DNA of 64,000 bases. Source: CAYMTR01 sp964393405 (lineage in GTDB: Bacteria > Bacteroidota > Bacteroidia > Bacteroidales > Prolixibacteraceae). The DNA lies in contig CAYMTR010000004.1 in assembly GCA_964393405.1 (NCBI GenBank), forward strand, positions 49,604 to 113,603, in the 5' to 3' direction. Below, in pieces: positions 51,548 to 61,127 of this stretch (its first letter is position 1; each line of letters begins with the position of its first letter). The notes under the pieces were generated by a model, which saw only the letters and a program-made list of their open reading frames with translations, was not told the origin of the DNA and ran no database searches. Made by a program: the position numbers and the translations under genes.

Positions 51548-52882
51548 ATGAAAATATTCTTTTATAGTTCATTATTGCTGGCACTCCTAATTTTTTCTTC
51601 TTCAGAAGGATATTCCCAAAATAAGGGTTGGAGTTTTAATGATTGCAGGAATTATGCTCTCGAACATAATGTTCAGTTACAGAAATCCCTGCTTTCAATC
51701 GACAGGAATACAATTCAGGTCAATCAGGCAAAATCAAACAGGTTTCCTTCAGTTAGTGCATCCGTATCCCAAAACTTTAGCTGGGGGAAAAGCATTATCG
51801 AAACAGGGGAGGAATACGGAGGTCTTTCCGGGTCAAGTAGAACAGGAGTAAATGTAAGCTCAAACGTTACTATCTTCAACGGTTTCAGGCTACAGAATGA
51901 AGTTAAGCAAAGCGAGCTTGACTTTGAAAGCGGAAAATATAATACAGAGTACGTTAAAGAGTCTGTGGAGCTGAATATTTTAAATGCTTTTTTGCAGGTA
52001 TTGTTTGCCCAAGAGCAGGTCAATAATGCGGAGAAACAGATTGAAGCTACAGATCAGCAATTATTTCTTGCCAAAGAAAGGATGGATCTTGGATCGATCT
52101 CCCGCTCCGATTATCTGCAGATCAACTCTGAACTTGCAACTGAAAAACTTACCCTTGCAAATTCAAAGAGTCAACTGAATATGGCAAAGGTAAATCTTAT
52201 GCAAATGATGGAACTGCCTGTCACTGACGATTTCAACATTTTTCTTCCGTCAATCGAAAGTATTATTGAACAGGACATCTCGCTTTCAGCAGAAGATATC
52301 TACAAGGTTTCTCTGAATATCAGGCCTCAAGTTAAAAGTGCCGAACTTTCAACCGAAAGTGCCAAATTGAATGCTGAAATTGCCAAAGCAGGACTTTATC
52401 CAAGCTTGTCGGTCAACGCCGGACTTGGGACTAATTATACAAGTCAGAACCCAACTGCTTATTTCGACCAGCTGGGAAGTTTTATCAGCCCTTCCTTAGG
52501 CCTATCATTATCAATACCTGTATTTCAGAAGAACCAGAATAAAAACAATATTTCTCTTGCGAAGATCGGTATTCAGGACGCCCAGCTTGAAGAGCTGAAC
52601 ACGAGGAACAACTTGAGAAAAAGCATAGAACAGGCATTCAATGATGTTGTTTCCGCCAGAACTGAATATAAGGCCTCGCTCGACCAGAATGCATCTGTCA
52701 ACGAGTCTTATCTTCTTGCTTCTGAAAGATATAACCAAGGATTGATAAATTCAGTCGATTTTCTGATTCAAAAAACAAATCTGATATCTTCTGAAAGTAA
52801 AATGCTTCAGTCTAAGTATAATCTTGTATTCAACTATAAAATACTCGATTTCTACAGAGGTATACCACTGACACTTGAATAA
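51548..52882 (+). CDS. TolC-family outer-membrane efflux protein
   Basis: A 444-aa outer-membrane channel. Signal peptide to about residue 23; two OEP repeats of helical hairpins and strands, with DCRNYALEHNVQLQKS at the start and NNLRKSIEQAFNDVVSARTEY in the second repeat. It forms a trimeric exit duct for the adaptor and MacB-type transporter encoded directly downstream (24 bp). First gene of the six-gene run 51.5-58.1 kb. The substrate is unknown; MacAB-type pumps export macrolides, peptides or lipids. Confidence 0.93.
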   Translation: MKIFFYSSLLLALLIFSSSEGYSQNKGWSFNDCRNYALEHNVQLQKSLLSIDRNTIQVNQAKSNRFPSVSASVSQNFSWGKSIIETGEEYGGLSGSSRTGVNVSSNVTIFNGFRLQNEVKQSELDFESGKYNTEYVKESVELNILNAFLQVLFAQEQVNNAEKQIEATDQQLFLAKERMDLGSISRSDYLQINSELATEKLTLANSKSQLNMAKVNLMQMMELPVTDDFNIFLPSIESIIEQDISLSAEDIYKVSLNIRPQVKSAELSTESAKLNAEIAKAGLYPSLSVNAGLGTNYTSQNPTAYFDQLGSFISPSLGLSLSIPVFQKNQNKNNISLAKIGIQDAQLEELNTRNNLRKSIEQAFNDVVSARTEYKASLDQNASVNESYLLASERYNQGLINSVDFLIQKTNLISSESKMLQSKYNLVFNYKILDFYRGIPLTLE

Positions 52883-52906
52883 TAAAATAACAATAAAATA
52901 TAAACG

Positions 52907-54232
52907 ATGAAAAAACGTACAATAATAATCCTGACATCAGCTGTTATAGTAGTAGCAGGAGTTGTCATATTCTTATCAACCGGAAGCCCGAAGGCAACAT
53001 TCAAACTCGAATCTGCCAAAATAGGCAGGGGATCGATAAGCAATACAATTACAGCAACAGGAACTCTGGAAGCTCTTACCACAGTTGAGGTAGGTACGCA
53101 GGTCTCCGGCGTAATTGAAAATATATATGTTGATTTTAATTCTGAAGTTAAGAAAGGTCAGGTAATTGCAAAAATTGATCGTGAGCCTTTGCTTGCACAA
53201 ATGGTACAGAGCCAGGCAAGTGTTGATAATGCTGAGGCAGAACTGACATATCAGAAGGCAACTTTTGAAAGGTCTAAGGCCCTTAAGGAAAAGAACCTTA
53301 TAGCACAGTCGGATTATGACCTTGCTCAGTATAATTACAGTAAATCAATTTCTAATCTCAGCAATGCCAAATCAGCGCACGATAGGAATAAGATAAACCT
53401 TTCATACGCTACCATCATTTCTCCTATCGACGGTATCATTTTAGACAGGGCTGTTGATGAAGGACAAACCGTAGCAGCAAGTTTCAATACTCCTACTCTT
53501 TTCACAATTGCAAACGACCTTACCCAAATGCAGGTTGAGGCAAATATTGACGAAGCAGATATAGGACAGGTAAAGAAAGATCAGCGCGTAGAATTCAAAG
53601 TTGATGCCTTCCCTGAAATGGTATTCTCAGGCTCGATATCTGAAGTAAGATTACAGCCGGTATTATCTTCAAATGTTGTTACTTACACTGTTATCATTAA
53701 TGCTCCAAATCCTGAAAAGAAACTTATGCCGGGAATGACTGCTAGTATTTCAGTATTTGTTAAGGAGAAAAACGACATTCTTGTGATTCCGGGCAAAGCT
53801 GTAAGATTCTCACCCGACTTTCAGATTTTAAAAGAATATGTTGACTCAAAAATAAAATCAGGGGCTATTGCTCCTCTAGATATGAACAATATACCTGAAC
53901 ACCTTAAAGGAAAAGACAAAAAGGATAAAAAGTCCTTCGGCGGACAAATGCCTCCAATGGGACAAATGCCTCCAATGGGCAATATGCCTTTTCCGGGAGC
54001 CGCACCCAAGGCAGGAGATGGTAACTCTGTATGGGTTAAAGATGGCGAAATGTTACACCCTAAAAAAGTTGAATTAGGAGATAGTGATGGTATTAACTAT
54101 GAAATTGTTTCAGGACTAGAGGAAGGGGAGGAAGTAATTCTGTCACTCGAAAAGTTCACACCAAATCAGGCAAAGAAGAAAGCTTCTCAGAGCCCATTTA
54201 TGCCAACACGTCCGGGACAAAACAGAAGGTAA
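52907..54232 (+). CDS. Periplasmic adaptor subunit (MacA/HlyD family)
   Basis: A 441-aa membrane-fusion protein. N-terminal helix (IIILTSAVIVVAGVVIFL); biotinyl-lipoyl and coiled-coil hairpin about 60-190 (GQVIAKIDREPL, LNLIA-type 'KEKNLIAQSDYDLAQ'); beta-barrel about 210-290. About residues 335-365 is an insert of MPPMG-type repeats (QMPPMGQMPPMGNMPFPG) absent from typical MacA and probably flexible. The last base of its TAA is the first base of the ATP-binding gene's ATG. Confidence 0.93.
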   Translation: MKKRTIIILTSAVIVVAGVVIFLSTGSPKATFKLESAKIGRGSISNTITATGTLEALTTVEVGTQVSGVIENIYVDFNSEVKKGQVIAKIDREPLLAQMVQSQASVDNAEAELTYQKATFERSKALKEKNLIAQSDYDLAQYNYSKSISNLSNAKSAHDRNKINLSYATIISPIDGIILDRAVDEGQTVAASFNTPTLFTIANDLTQMQVEANIDEADIGQVKKDQRVEFKVDAFPEMVFSGSISEVRLQPVLSSNVVTYTVIINAPNPEKKLMPGMTASISVFVKEKNDILVIPGKAVRFSPDFQILKEYVDSKIKSGAIAPLDMNNIPEHLKGKDKKDKKSFGGQMPPMGQMPPMGNMPFPGAAPKAGDGNSVWVKDGEMLHPKKVELGDSDGINYEIVSGLEEGEEVILSLEKFTPNQAKKKASQSPFMPTRPGQNRR

Positions 54233-54990
54233 TGGATACAAAAAAGAAACCGATAATTCAGGTAACGAACCTAAGAAAGGATTTCTTTGTAGGAGATGTT
54301 ACTGTTCATGCCTTAAAGGGCGTAACAATGAATATTCTTGAAGGTGATTTTGTTGCAATAATGGGTGCCAGCGGATCAGGAAAATCAACGATGCTGAATA
54401 TTCTCGGCTGTCTCGATAAACCAACCGGAGGTGATTACTTGCTTGATGGCATCAGTATTGCCGACTTGAATAAAAATCAACTTGCAGAACTTAGAAACAA
54501 TAAGCTTGGATTTGTATTCCAGTCGTATAATCTGCTTTCAAGGACAACAGCTCTTGAAAATGTTGAACTGCCCTTATTCTATAATTCAAAGATAAGAGCC
54601 AGGGAGAGGAAGGAAAGGGCAATAAATGCACTTGAAGCAGTAGGTTTGGCCGATAGAATGCACCATACTCCAAACCAGCTTTCAGGGGGTCAACAGCAGA
54701 GGGTGGCTATTGCCCGCTCACTGGTCAACGATCCTGTTGTAATTCTTGCCGACGAGGCGACAGGTAATCTTGACACCCGTACTTCGTACGAGATTATGGA
54801 CCTATTCCAGAAACTCAATGAAAAAGGAAAGACAATCGTTTTTGTCACCCACGAGCCCGATATCGCGAAGCTGACTTCAAGAAATATTATCTTCCGTGAC
54901 GGGCATGTAATTAGTGAATTTGAAGTTCAGAATCATGCTCTTGCAGCTGATATTCTTAAGTCATTGCCTGTTGAGGATTTAACTGTTTAA
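54232..54990 (+). CDS. ABC transporter ATP-binding protein (MacB/LolD type)
   Basis: A 252-aa ATPase. Walker A GASGSGKST, Q-loop FVFQSYNLL, signature LSGGQQQRVAIARSLV, Walker B VVILADEATGNLD, His switch VFVTHE. Of the type 3 (MacB/FtsE/LolD) group, in which mechanotransmission rather than direct transport is common. One-base overlap with the adaptor gene and 6 bp to the permease gene. Confidence 0.96.
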   Translation: MDTKKKPIIQVTNLRKDFFVGDVTVHALKGVTMNILEGDFVAIMGASGSGKSTMLNILGCLDKPTGGDYLLDGISIADLNKNQLAELRNNKLGFVFQSYNLLSRTTALENVELPLFYNSKIRARERKERAINALEAVGLADRMHHTPNQLSGGQQQRVAIARSLVNDPVVILADEATGNLDTRTSYEIMDLFQKLNEKGKTIVFVTHEPDIAKLTSRNIIFRDGHVISEFEVQNHALAADILKSLPVEDLTV

Positions 54991-54996
54991 ACAACT

Positions 54997-56217
54997 ATGA
55001 ATTATTCCAATCTTATTAAAATAGCGTGGAGCGCACTGATGCGTAACAAGTTCAGGGCATTCCTGACAATGTTGGGAATCATTATCGGTGTAGCTTCAGT
55101 AATTGCAATGCTTGCAATTGGGCAGGGCTCCAAGAAAAGTATACAAGACCAGATGTCGGGGATGGGAACTAACCTTATTTTCGCAGTCCCAGGCTCAGAG
55201 CAAAGGGGCGGTGTCAGAATGGGAAATACTAACGCCCAGAACATGAAACTCAGTGATGTCGAAGCTATTGCTCGTGAATGTAGTGCGATAAGTGCTGTGT
55301 CACCTGAAGTGAGAGCAGGCGGTCAGGTAATAAATGGAAACCTTAACTGGCCTTCTTCTATTTACGGGGCTAACGAACATTTCTTTACAATCCGGAAGTT
55401 TGATATTGCCGAAGGAAGGAGTTACACTCAGAATGAAATAAATTCTTTTGCCAAGGTTTGCCTTATCGGTCAGACTATTGTTGAAAATCTTTTTCCTGAC
55501 GGCTCTGACCCTATAGGCCAAACTATCAGGTTTAATAACATTCCGCTACAAATAATCGGAACTATAGCCGAAAAAGGTGAAAATGGTATGGGAAGCGATC
55601 AGGATGATCTGATTGTTGCTCCATTTACCACTGTTCAAAAAAGAATTTTAGCTATTTCTCATATACAATCAATCTATGCTTCAGCAATTAGCGAAGAAAA
55701 AAATGAAGAGGCCATTGAGCAATTGACACTGTCCCTGCGACGTTCCCATAAAATTAAAGAAGGTGAAGAAGACGATTTCAGGGTTATGTCGCAGTCTGAG
55801 TTGGTACAAACATTCTCTTCAATCAGCGATATTCTGACAGCCCTTCTTGGCGCTATTTCAGGCATTTCTTTATTGGTTGGAGGTATTGGCATTATGAACA
55901 TCATGTATGTCTCCGTGACTGAAAGAACCAGGGAAATTGGTCTAAGAATGTCGATTGGAGGAAAAGGGAATGATATTCTTATGCAGTTTCTTATTGAATC
56001 GACAATGCTCAGTGTAATCGGTGGTGTAATTGGTATTTTGTTAGGTTATTTCGCCAGCAGTATTGTTTCTTCTATTATGAGTTGGCCTACAGTGATTCAA
56101 ACTCAATCTGTAATACTTGCCTTTGCTGTTTGTACTGCTATCGGCATCTTTTTCGGTTGGTACCCCGCCCGAAAAGCAGCTTCTTTGAATCCGATCGATG
56201 CATTAAGATATGAATAA
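54997..56217 (+). CDS. MacB-type ABC transporter permease
   Basis: A 406-aa membrane protein. First helix with the conserved LTMLGIIIGVASVIAMLAIGQG, periplasmic core domain about 50-265, then FtsX-type triple helices from about 280 with GGIGIMNIMYVSVTERTREIG and the end AASLNPIDALRYE. Here the ATPase is a separate polypeptide, whereas in E. coli MacB they are fused. It forms the tripartite pump with the two preceding genes and the TolC-like protein. Confidence 0.95.
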   Translation: MNYSNLIKIAWSALMRNKFRAFLTMLGIIIGVASVIAMLAIGQGSKKSIQDQMSGMGTNLIFAVPGSEQRGGVRMGNTNAQNMKLSDVEAIARECSAISAVSPEVRAGGQVINGNLNWPSSIYGANEHFFTIRKFDIAEGRSYTQNEINSFAKVCLIGQTIVENLFPDGSDPIGQTIRFNNIPLQIIGTIAEKGENGMGSDQDDLIVAPFTTVQKRILAISHIQSIYASAISEEKNEEAIEQLTLSLRRSHKIKEGEEDDFRVMSQSELVQTFSSISDILTALLGAISGISLLVGGIGIMNIMYVSVTERTREIGLRMSIGGKGNDILMQFLIESTMLSVIGGVIGILLGYFASSIVSSIMSWPTVIQTQSVILAFAVCTAIGIFFGWYPARKAASLNPIDALRYE

Positions 56218-56238
56218 TTGCTAATTTTGTAAAAAGCT

Positions 56239-57324
56239 ATGGGCAGAATGAAATTATCGATTATTACAGATAAAAGGCTACAAGTGCTTATTCACTTGAT
56301 TGGATGGGCATTTGTTTTGCTTATACCCCAGTATATTTACAACATTCTGGGAATCGGTGATAATCGTGCATTTTCCCATTTCTACGCAAACACTGTAACT
56401 TATGGTATTATTTTCTATATAAGCTATCTGTATCTTGTTCCTAAGCTATATTTTGAAAACAAAAAGGGCAGCTATATTATCCTGACATTTCTGCTTATTG
56501 TAGCCCTCTATTTTTTGTTATTCTTTTTCAATAAATATTTTCTCTATGATGCTGAAAAGAACCGTCAGTTTGAAGAAATGATGAAATTGCTGAACCCCGA
56601 CAAAAAAATGAGGCCGCCAATGGAAGTGTTCAGAATTATGAACTTTCTTTTTACTTCATTGCTTATTGCGGGCTTTGCTCTTGGACTGGGGTACATGGAT
56701 AAAAATAGGGAGATTGAGAAAAGAGGTAAAGAACTTGAAAAGGAAAAGCTCCATTCTGAACTTGCTTTCTTGAAAAACCAGGTTAGCCCTCATTTCTTTT
56801 TCAACACACTTAATAATATTTATTCTCTCACTACTTTTGATACTCAGGCTGCTCAGGAATCAATACTGCGTTTGTCAAAGCTGATGAGATACCTGCTTTA
56901 CGATTCTGAACACGGGGAAACTCAGCTTAGCAATGAAATTGAATTCATGAATAATTATATTGCTCTGATGAAGCTGAGGATAAATCCACGGGTTTCACTC
57001 AATGTCTCTTTCCCTTCTGAATATAGAGATATTTCTATTCCTCCTCTCTTGTTCGTGCCTTTTATCGAGAATGCTTTCAAACACGGTATTAGCTCTAAAG
57101 AAACGTCATTCATCAATATAAAAATGGATATTAATCATGATGTATTGATCTTTACAACCGAAAATTCGATGGGTAGTAACACCCAGCCATCCGATTCAGA
57201 ACATTCAGGCATTGGACTCGATAACGTAAGGAAAAGGTTATCTTTGCTCTTCCCCGGGAAACATGAAATGAATGTCTCTCAGGATGATAAAGTATTCAGG
57301 GTTTCTTTGAAAATCGGCATTTAA
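56239..57324 (+). CDS. LytS/YehU-type sensor histidine kinase
   Basis: A 361-aa membrane kinase with four N-terminal helices (about 12-155), a coiled-coil linker (KNREIEKRGKELEKEKLHSEL), then the His_kinase domain with QVSPHFFFNTLNNIYSL (phospho-acceptor His in SPHF) and LFVPFIENAFKHGIS plus GIGLDNVRKRL in the ATPase part. It is 21 bp after the permease gene and 11 bp before its response regulator, so it likely senses envelope or transporter status and controls the export operon. The signal is not known. Confidence 0.92.
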   Translation: MGRMKLSIITDKRLQVLIHLIGWAFVLLIPQYIYNILGIGDNRAFSHFYANTVTYGIIFYISYLYLVPKLYFENKKGSYIILTFLLIVALYFLLFFFNKYFLYDAEKNRQFEEMMKLLNPDKKMRPPMEVFRIMNFLFTSLLIAGFALGLGYMDKNREIEKRGKELEKEKLHSELAFLKNQVSPHFFFNTLNNIYSLTTFDTQAAQESILRLSKLMRYLLYDSEHGETQLSNEIEFMNNYIALMKLRINPRVSLNVSFPSEYRDISIPPLLFVPFIENAFKHGISSKETSFINIKMDINHDVLIFTTENSMGSNTQPSDSEHSGIGLDNVRKRLSLLFPGKHEMNVSQDDKVFRVSLKIGI

Positions 57325-57335
57325 CTTTCAGAATT

Positions 57336-58052
57336 ATGAAACTTAAGACAGTTGCTATTGACGACGAACCTCTTGCCCTGTCCCTTCTTGCGGACTATAT
57401 TGGCAAGACTCCATTTCTTGAGTTGTTGCATACTTTTGACAACCCAATTGATGCCCTTGATTTTCTCAACAATAACATCGTGGATCTTGTCTTGGCAGAT
57501 ATTCAAATGCCTGATTTGAAAGGAACTGAACTTGCCCGGCTGATTGAAGGGGGACCAAAGGTTATTTTTACTACTGCTTATCCCCAATATGCTATCGAAG
57601 GCTTCAAGCTTAACGCTACGGATTACCTGCTAAAACCTTTCAGCTATGAGGAATTTTTTAAGGCAGCACAGAAAGCATTTAAGCTTGTCGAACTTGAAAA
57701 TAATACCTCTACAACTATCGATGCCAACAACGATTTTCTCTTTTTAAAGTCGGAATACAAAATCAGAAGAATCAACTTCAACGATATCCTTTATATCGAG
57801 GGTCTTAAGGATTATATAAAAGTATATACCCGTAATGATCTCAAACCTGTGATGTCGCTTAATTCTTTAAGGGCTATTGAACAAAAACTTCCAGAAGACA
57901 AATTCATGAGGGTTCACCGCTCTTTTATCGTAAACCTCGGGAAGATTGAAGTTATTGACCGCAGCCGTATAGTATTCGGAAAGGAATATATTCCGGTAAG
58001 CGACCAATACAAAGAGAAGTTTCAGGCCTACCTAGATAAAAATTTCATCTAA
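57336..58052 (+). CDS. LytTR-family response regulator
   Basis: A 238-aa protein. Receiver domain about 1-120 with AIDDEPLA, phospho-acceptor Asp in LADIQMPD, TTAYPQYA and LLKPFS. LytTR DNA-binding domain about 135-235 (ILYIEGLKDYIKVYT, FMRVHRSFIVNLGKIEVID, IPVSDQYKEKF). Partner of the LytS-type kinase just upstream. Its targets probably include the pump genes; LytTR sites are imperfect direct repeats that I could not mark with confidence. Confidence 0.95.
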   Translation: MKLKTVAIDDEPLALSLLADYIGKTPFLELLHTFDNPIDALDFLNNNIVDLVLADIQMPDLKGTELARLIEGGPKVIFTTAYPQYAIEGFKLNATDYLLKPFSYEEFFKAAQKAFKLVELENNTSTTIDANNDFLFLKSEYKIRRINFNDILYIEGLKDYIKVYTRNDLKPVMSLNSLRAIEQKLPEDKFMRVHRSFIVNLGKIEVIDRSRIVFGKEYIPVSDQYKEKFQAYLDKNFI

Positions 58053-58107
58053 TATTTACTTTCTTCTTGAGTTTTCATACCTTTAATAGGCATTAAAAAC
58101 TCTGATT

Positions 58108-58773
58108 ATGAAAAAGTTATTCTTAATATTCGTTTCAGTAATACTGGTATTGCCAATGATCTCATTCGGGCAGGACAGTAGCGAACCAATTAAGCTTTGG
58201 ACAATCTATCCTGGTTATATTATAACGAAGTCGAATGATACTATACAGGGTTACCTTATGTTGAAAAACAAGATTTCGAATCAGGGTAAAGTGTTTTTCT
58301 TTGATACTCCTGATGCCGAAAAACCTTCTGCTAAGTATAACCCAAAGGACATAAAAGGCTACAAAGTTGCTAACCGTGTATACGAAACCATGAAGTATTC
58401 TCCTGAGTATACGACCATGAATTACAGTTTCCTGCTCAGGACTGTCGATGGCAAGGTAAAGTTCTTCAAATCTTATTTTGATGATAAAGAAAGGATCAAA
58501 ATCGATGAAAATGATATCTGGAACTCAAAGATAGACTTTTATTTTAGCGAAGATGAATTGAAGGAAGTGTGGCTGGGAACAAAGGATGGCAAGAAAATTG
58601 AGAATTTCAATTCATTTGGGTACCTGCTAAACTTCAGCAAGAACATGAGCAAGTTCCTATCCGATTGTCCTGAAATTGCCAATAAGATTAAGAACAAAGA
58701 GCCCGGCTATGAATATGGTAATCTTGAGAAGATAATCAGGGAGTACAACGAGAAATGCTGTAAATCAAATTAA
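58108..58773 (+). CDS. Secreted protein of unknown function
   Basis: A 221-aa protein with a signal peptide (LFLIFVSVILVLPMISFGQ). The start of the mature part, GYIITKSNDTIQGYL, is a pattern seen in many Bacteroidota secreted proteins of unknown role. The C-terminus is lysine-rich (ANKIKNKEPGYEYGN) and ends with two cysteines. Its layout (signal peptide, beta-rich body, helical end) loosely resembles the two paralogues at 24.0 and 37.6 kb, but identity is too weak for me to claim homology. The last 4 bp overlap the convergent antiporter gene. Confidence 0.6.
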   Translation: MKKLFLIFVSVILVLPMISFGQDSSEPIKLWTIYPGYIITKSNDTIQGYLMLKNKISNQGKVFFFDTPDAEKPSAKYNPKDIKGYKVANRVYETMKYSPEYTTMNYSFLLRTVDGKVKFFKSYFDDKERIKIDENDIWNSKIDFYFSEDELKEVWLGTKDGKKIENFNSFGYLLNFSKNMSKFLSDCPEIANKIKNKEPGYEYGNLEKIIREYNEKCCKSN

Positions 58774-61040
58774 TTCTTAACTATAAAAATTGAAGGAATC
58801 TTCTTGATCCACGATTTCTTGAGATTAGAAAGCCGTATCCAATTATTCATGCTTATGATGATAAGGTCTGATTTTGAAACCTGTTCATCATTCTTGTTTT
58901 GTTCTCCTAGGACTAAAAAGTTTTCTTGATCAACAGTTCTTGAAATTTCAATTGCTTCAATGAATTCACTGTTTGAAACAAGCGAAGAAACTAATGGCAT
59001 TACATGTGCCCTTGAACCAACATTCTGAACAAATTTTTCGGCATATTTCATCAAGAAGAGATCATCTTTGGAGTTCAGGACAACAACAATATTTTTTAAA
59101 GAAGACATTTCCTCTTCAACTAAAATGCCTACTGGAGTTTCGCATCTTGCTAAAATCAACCTTATTTTATCATCAAATGGGGAATGCTGGAAAAGTTTTT
59201 CTTTTCCGGTCACAGTATTAAATAGCCTGTCGGGATTAATAATCTTTGTTGTGAAGCCTAAAATTTTACCAAGGAGTGTGCCCTCATAAATTGATTGTCC
59301 CGGACCTATAAGCAAAAGGTCAAACTTCCCCACATTTGATGTTTCGATTATATCGTCGGTGATATCATTTGAAACCTTGAAAAGGGTCGTTATCTTCCTC
59401 TTAATCAGTGATGCTTCTTCAATAATCGGGCTAAAGCTTTCACTTTCGTACTCTTCTATGTTATAATTGCTGACATCGTTAGTTGATGACAAGTGCAATG
59501 CAGTGATTGTGCTAAATTCCTGTGTGTTTTTTGTCAGCGAATCGGCAAACCGTAATAAGTGCCTGCCTCTTTCGGGATTACCAAATGAAATAAGGATTCT
59601 ATATTTGTCAGTAGTGATTCTCCTGCTTCTTAATATTTGTGATTTGTCTTTGAACAGTCGGTTTATTATATCCAATGATGGTCCTGTCATGAAAGTTGTC
59701 AGCAATGCCATAATTACCATCATTGCAAATATCTGGGGCGTAAGCACTCCAAGTTCATATCCTATATTAAGCACAACAAGTTCCATCAGTCCCCTGGTGT
59801 TCATCAGCGAACCAATAGTAAGACTGTCCTTCCAGCTCAGTTTCACATACCTTGCCGCAAGGGCACTGCCGAGGAATTTTCCTGTTATTGCAATTAAAAC
59901 AATGAGACCGGTTACTTTCCAAAGGTTTATGTCGTTGATAAGACCAATCTGTGTCCTTAATCCAGTGAATACAAAGAACAAAGGAAGTAGAAGCACCAGC
60001 GATATATCTTCAACTTTTTCAACAAATATACTCCTGAATTTAGGATTATCGGGCATGATCGTACCTGCCATAAATGCACCGAAGAGTGCATGAATCCCAA
60101 TTACTTCAGTAGCTACCGACGACGCAATAAGAGTAAGAAAGAATATTGCAACAACCGATTTTGTGAGATTTTCGCGAGTCGAATGTACTTCACCTATTCT
60201 TTTAAGGAATGGTCTGACAACCAAAACCATAATCAGTACATAAGCAACTGAAAGTAAAATAACATAAAGCGAACTTACAAACGACCCGGCCTTTGTGATG
60301 GCTATAACCGCAGCAAGTAGGCACCATCCAACTATGTCGTTAACTGCCGCACAGCTGATTACGATTGTCCCAACCCTCTTATTGTGTATTCCCCTTTCCC
60401 TGACAATCCTTGCTAGTACCGGGAAAGCAGTGATACTCATGGAAATACCGATAAACAGGCTGAAAGGAAGGAATGCCACTCCCCGGGGGGCAAAAGAGGT
60501 GTAAATTATATATGCCAATAGCATACCAAGGGCAAAGGGCACAATAATGCTGAACTGGCTGATTACAATTGTTTCTTTGGCTCTGTTTTTTAGTACATTG
60601 AAGTCGAGCTCCATTCCTACAATGAACATGAACAATATCAAACCTATCTGGCTTAAAACGTTCAGATTACCTAGCGATTCAACAGGAAACAGAAAACCGG
60701 AAATCTCAGGGAAAAGTAGTCCTAACAGCGAGGGGCCAAGTAATATGCCTGCAACAATTTCACCAATAACTGTTGGTTGCCCTATTTTTACGAAAATAAT
60801 AGCAAAGAGTCTCGAAACAATTAAAATGACAATTATCTGTAGAAGCAGCAAAGCAAGGGGATGAGTGAAATTCTGGCTTATAGAATTTGTGAAAGTCAGC
60901 CATGGAGTAAGGTCTCCCTGATGGGAAGTTACGCCGTTATATATTTCAAGCACATGACCTTGACTAACTGTCCAATAAATTAATACTGCAAAAACGATTA
61001 AGGAAAAACTATATATAAATATGTTTTTAAATCGCTTCAT
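58770..61040 (-). CDS. CPA2-family cation:proton antiporter with UspA-like C-terminal domain
   Basis: A 756-aa membrane protein. After one extra N-terminal helix and a loop, about 12 helices (60-450) form the Na+/H+ exchanger fold: PTVIGEIVAGILLGPSLLG, SITAFPVLARIVRERG, SCAAVNDIVGWCLL with the ion-site Asp, and LIALFGAF-like segment IHALFGAFMAGTIMP. The cytoplasmic end (470-756) looks like two universal-stress-protein units (YRILISFGNPERGRHLLRFA), not the TrkA-N domain of KefB. It likely exchanges Na+ or K+ for H+. Monocistronic. Confidence 0.92.
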   Translation of the reverse strand: MKRFKNIFIYSFSLIVFAVLIYWTVSQGHVLEIYNGVTSHQGDLTPWLTFTNSISQNFTHPLALLLLQIIVILIVSRLFAIIFVKIGQPTVIGEIVAGILLGPSLLGLLFPEISGFLFPVESLGNLNVLSQIGLILFMFIVGMELDFNVLKNRAKETIVISQFSIIVPFALGMLLAYIIYTSFAPRGVAFLPFSLFIGISMSITAFPVLARIVRERGIHNKRVGTIVISCAAVNDIVGWCLLAAVIAITKAGSFVSSLYVILLSVAYVLIMVLVVRPFLKRIGEVHSTRENLTKSVVAIFFLTLIASSVATEVIGIHALFGAFMAGTIMPDNPKFRSIFVEKVEDISLVLLLPLFFVFTGLRTQIGLINDINLWKVTGLIVLIAITGKFLGSALAARYVKLSWKDSLTIGSLMNTRGLMELVVLNIGYELGVLTPQIFAMMVIMALLTTFMTGPSLDIINRLFKDKSQILRSRRITTDKYRILISFGNPERGRHLLRFADSLTKNTQEFSTITALHLSSTNDVSNYNIEEYESESFSPIIEEASLIKRKITTLFKVSNDITDDIIETSNVGKFDLLLIGPGQSIYEGTLLGKILGFTTKIINPDRLFNTVTGKEKLFQHSPFDDKIRLILARCETPVGILVEEEMSSLKNIVVVLNSKDDLFLMKYAEKFVQNVGSRAHVMPLVSSLVSNSEFIEAIEISRTVDQENFLVLGEQNKNDEQVSKSDLIIISMNNWIRLSNLKKSWIKKIPSIFIVKN

Positions 61041-61127
61041 AATTGAAAATTTGAACAGCCAAAAATAATTATAATTATTAATTCATAATTGATTGTTCAA
61101 ATTTTCTATGTGTAAAAATTGATATTT

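Noticed and set aside
59467..60093. 208-codon plus-strand frame inside the antiporter gene
   Set aside because: Antisense to conserved transmembrane segments of a clear CPA2 protein; hydrophobic content is a by-product of the other strand.
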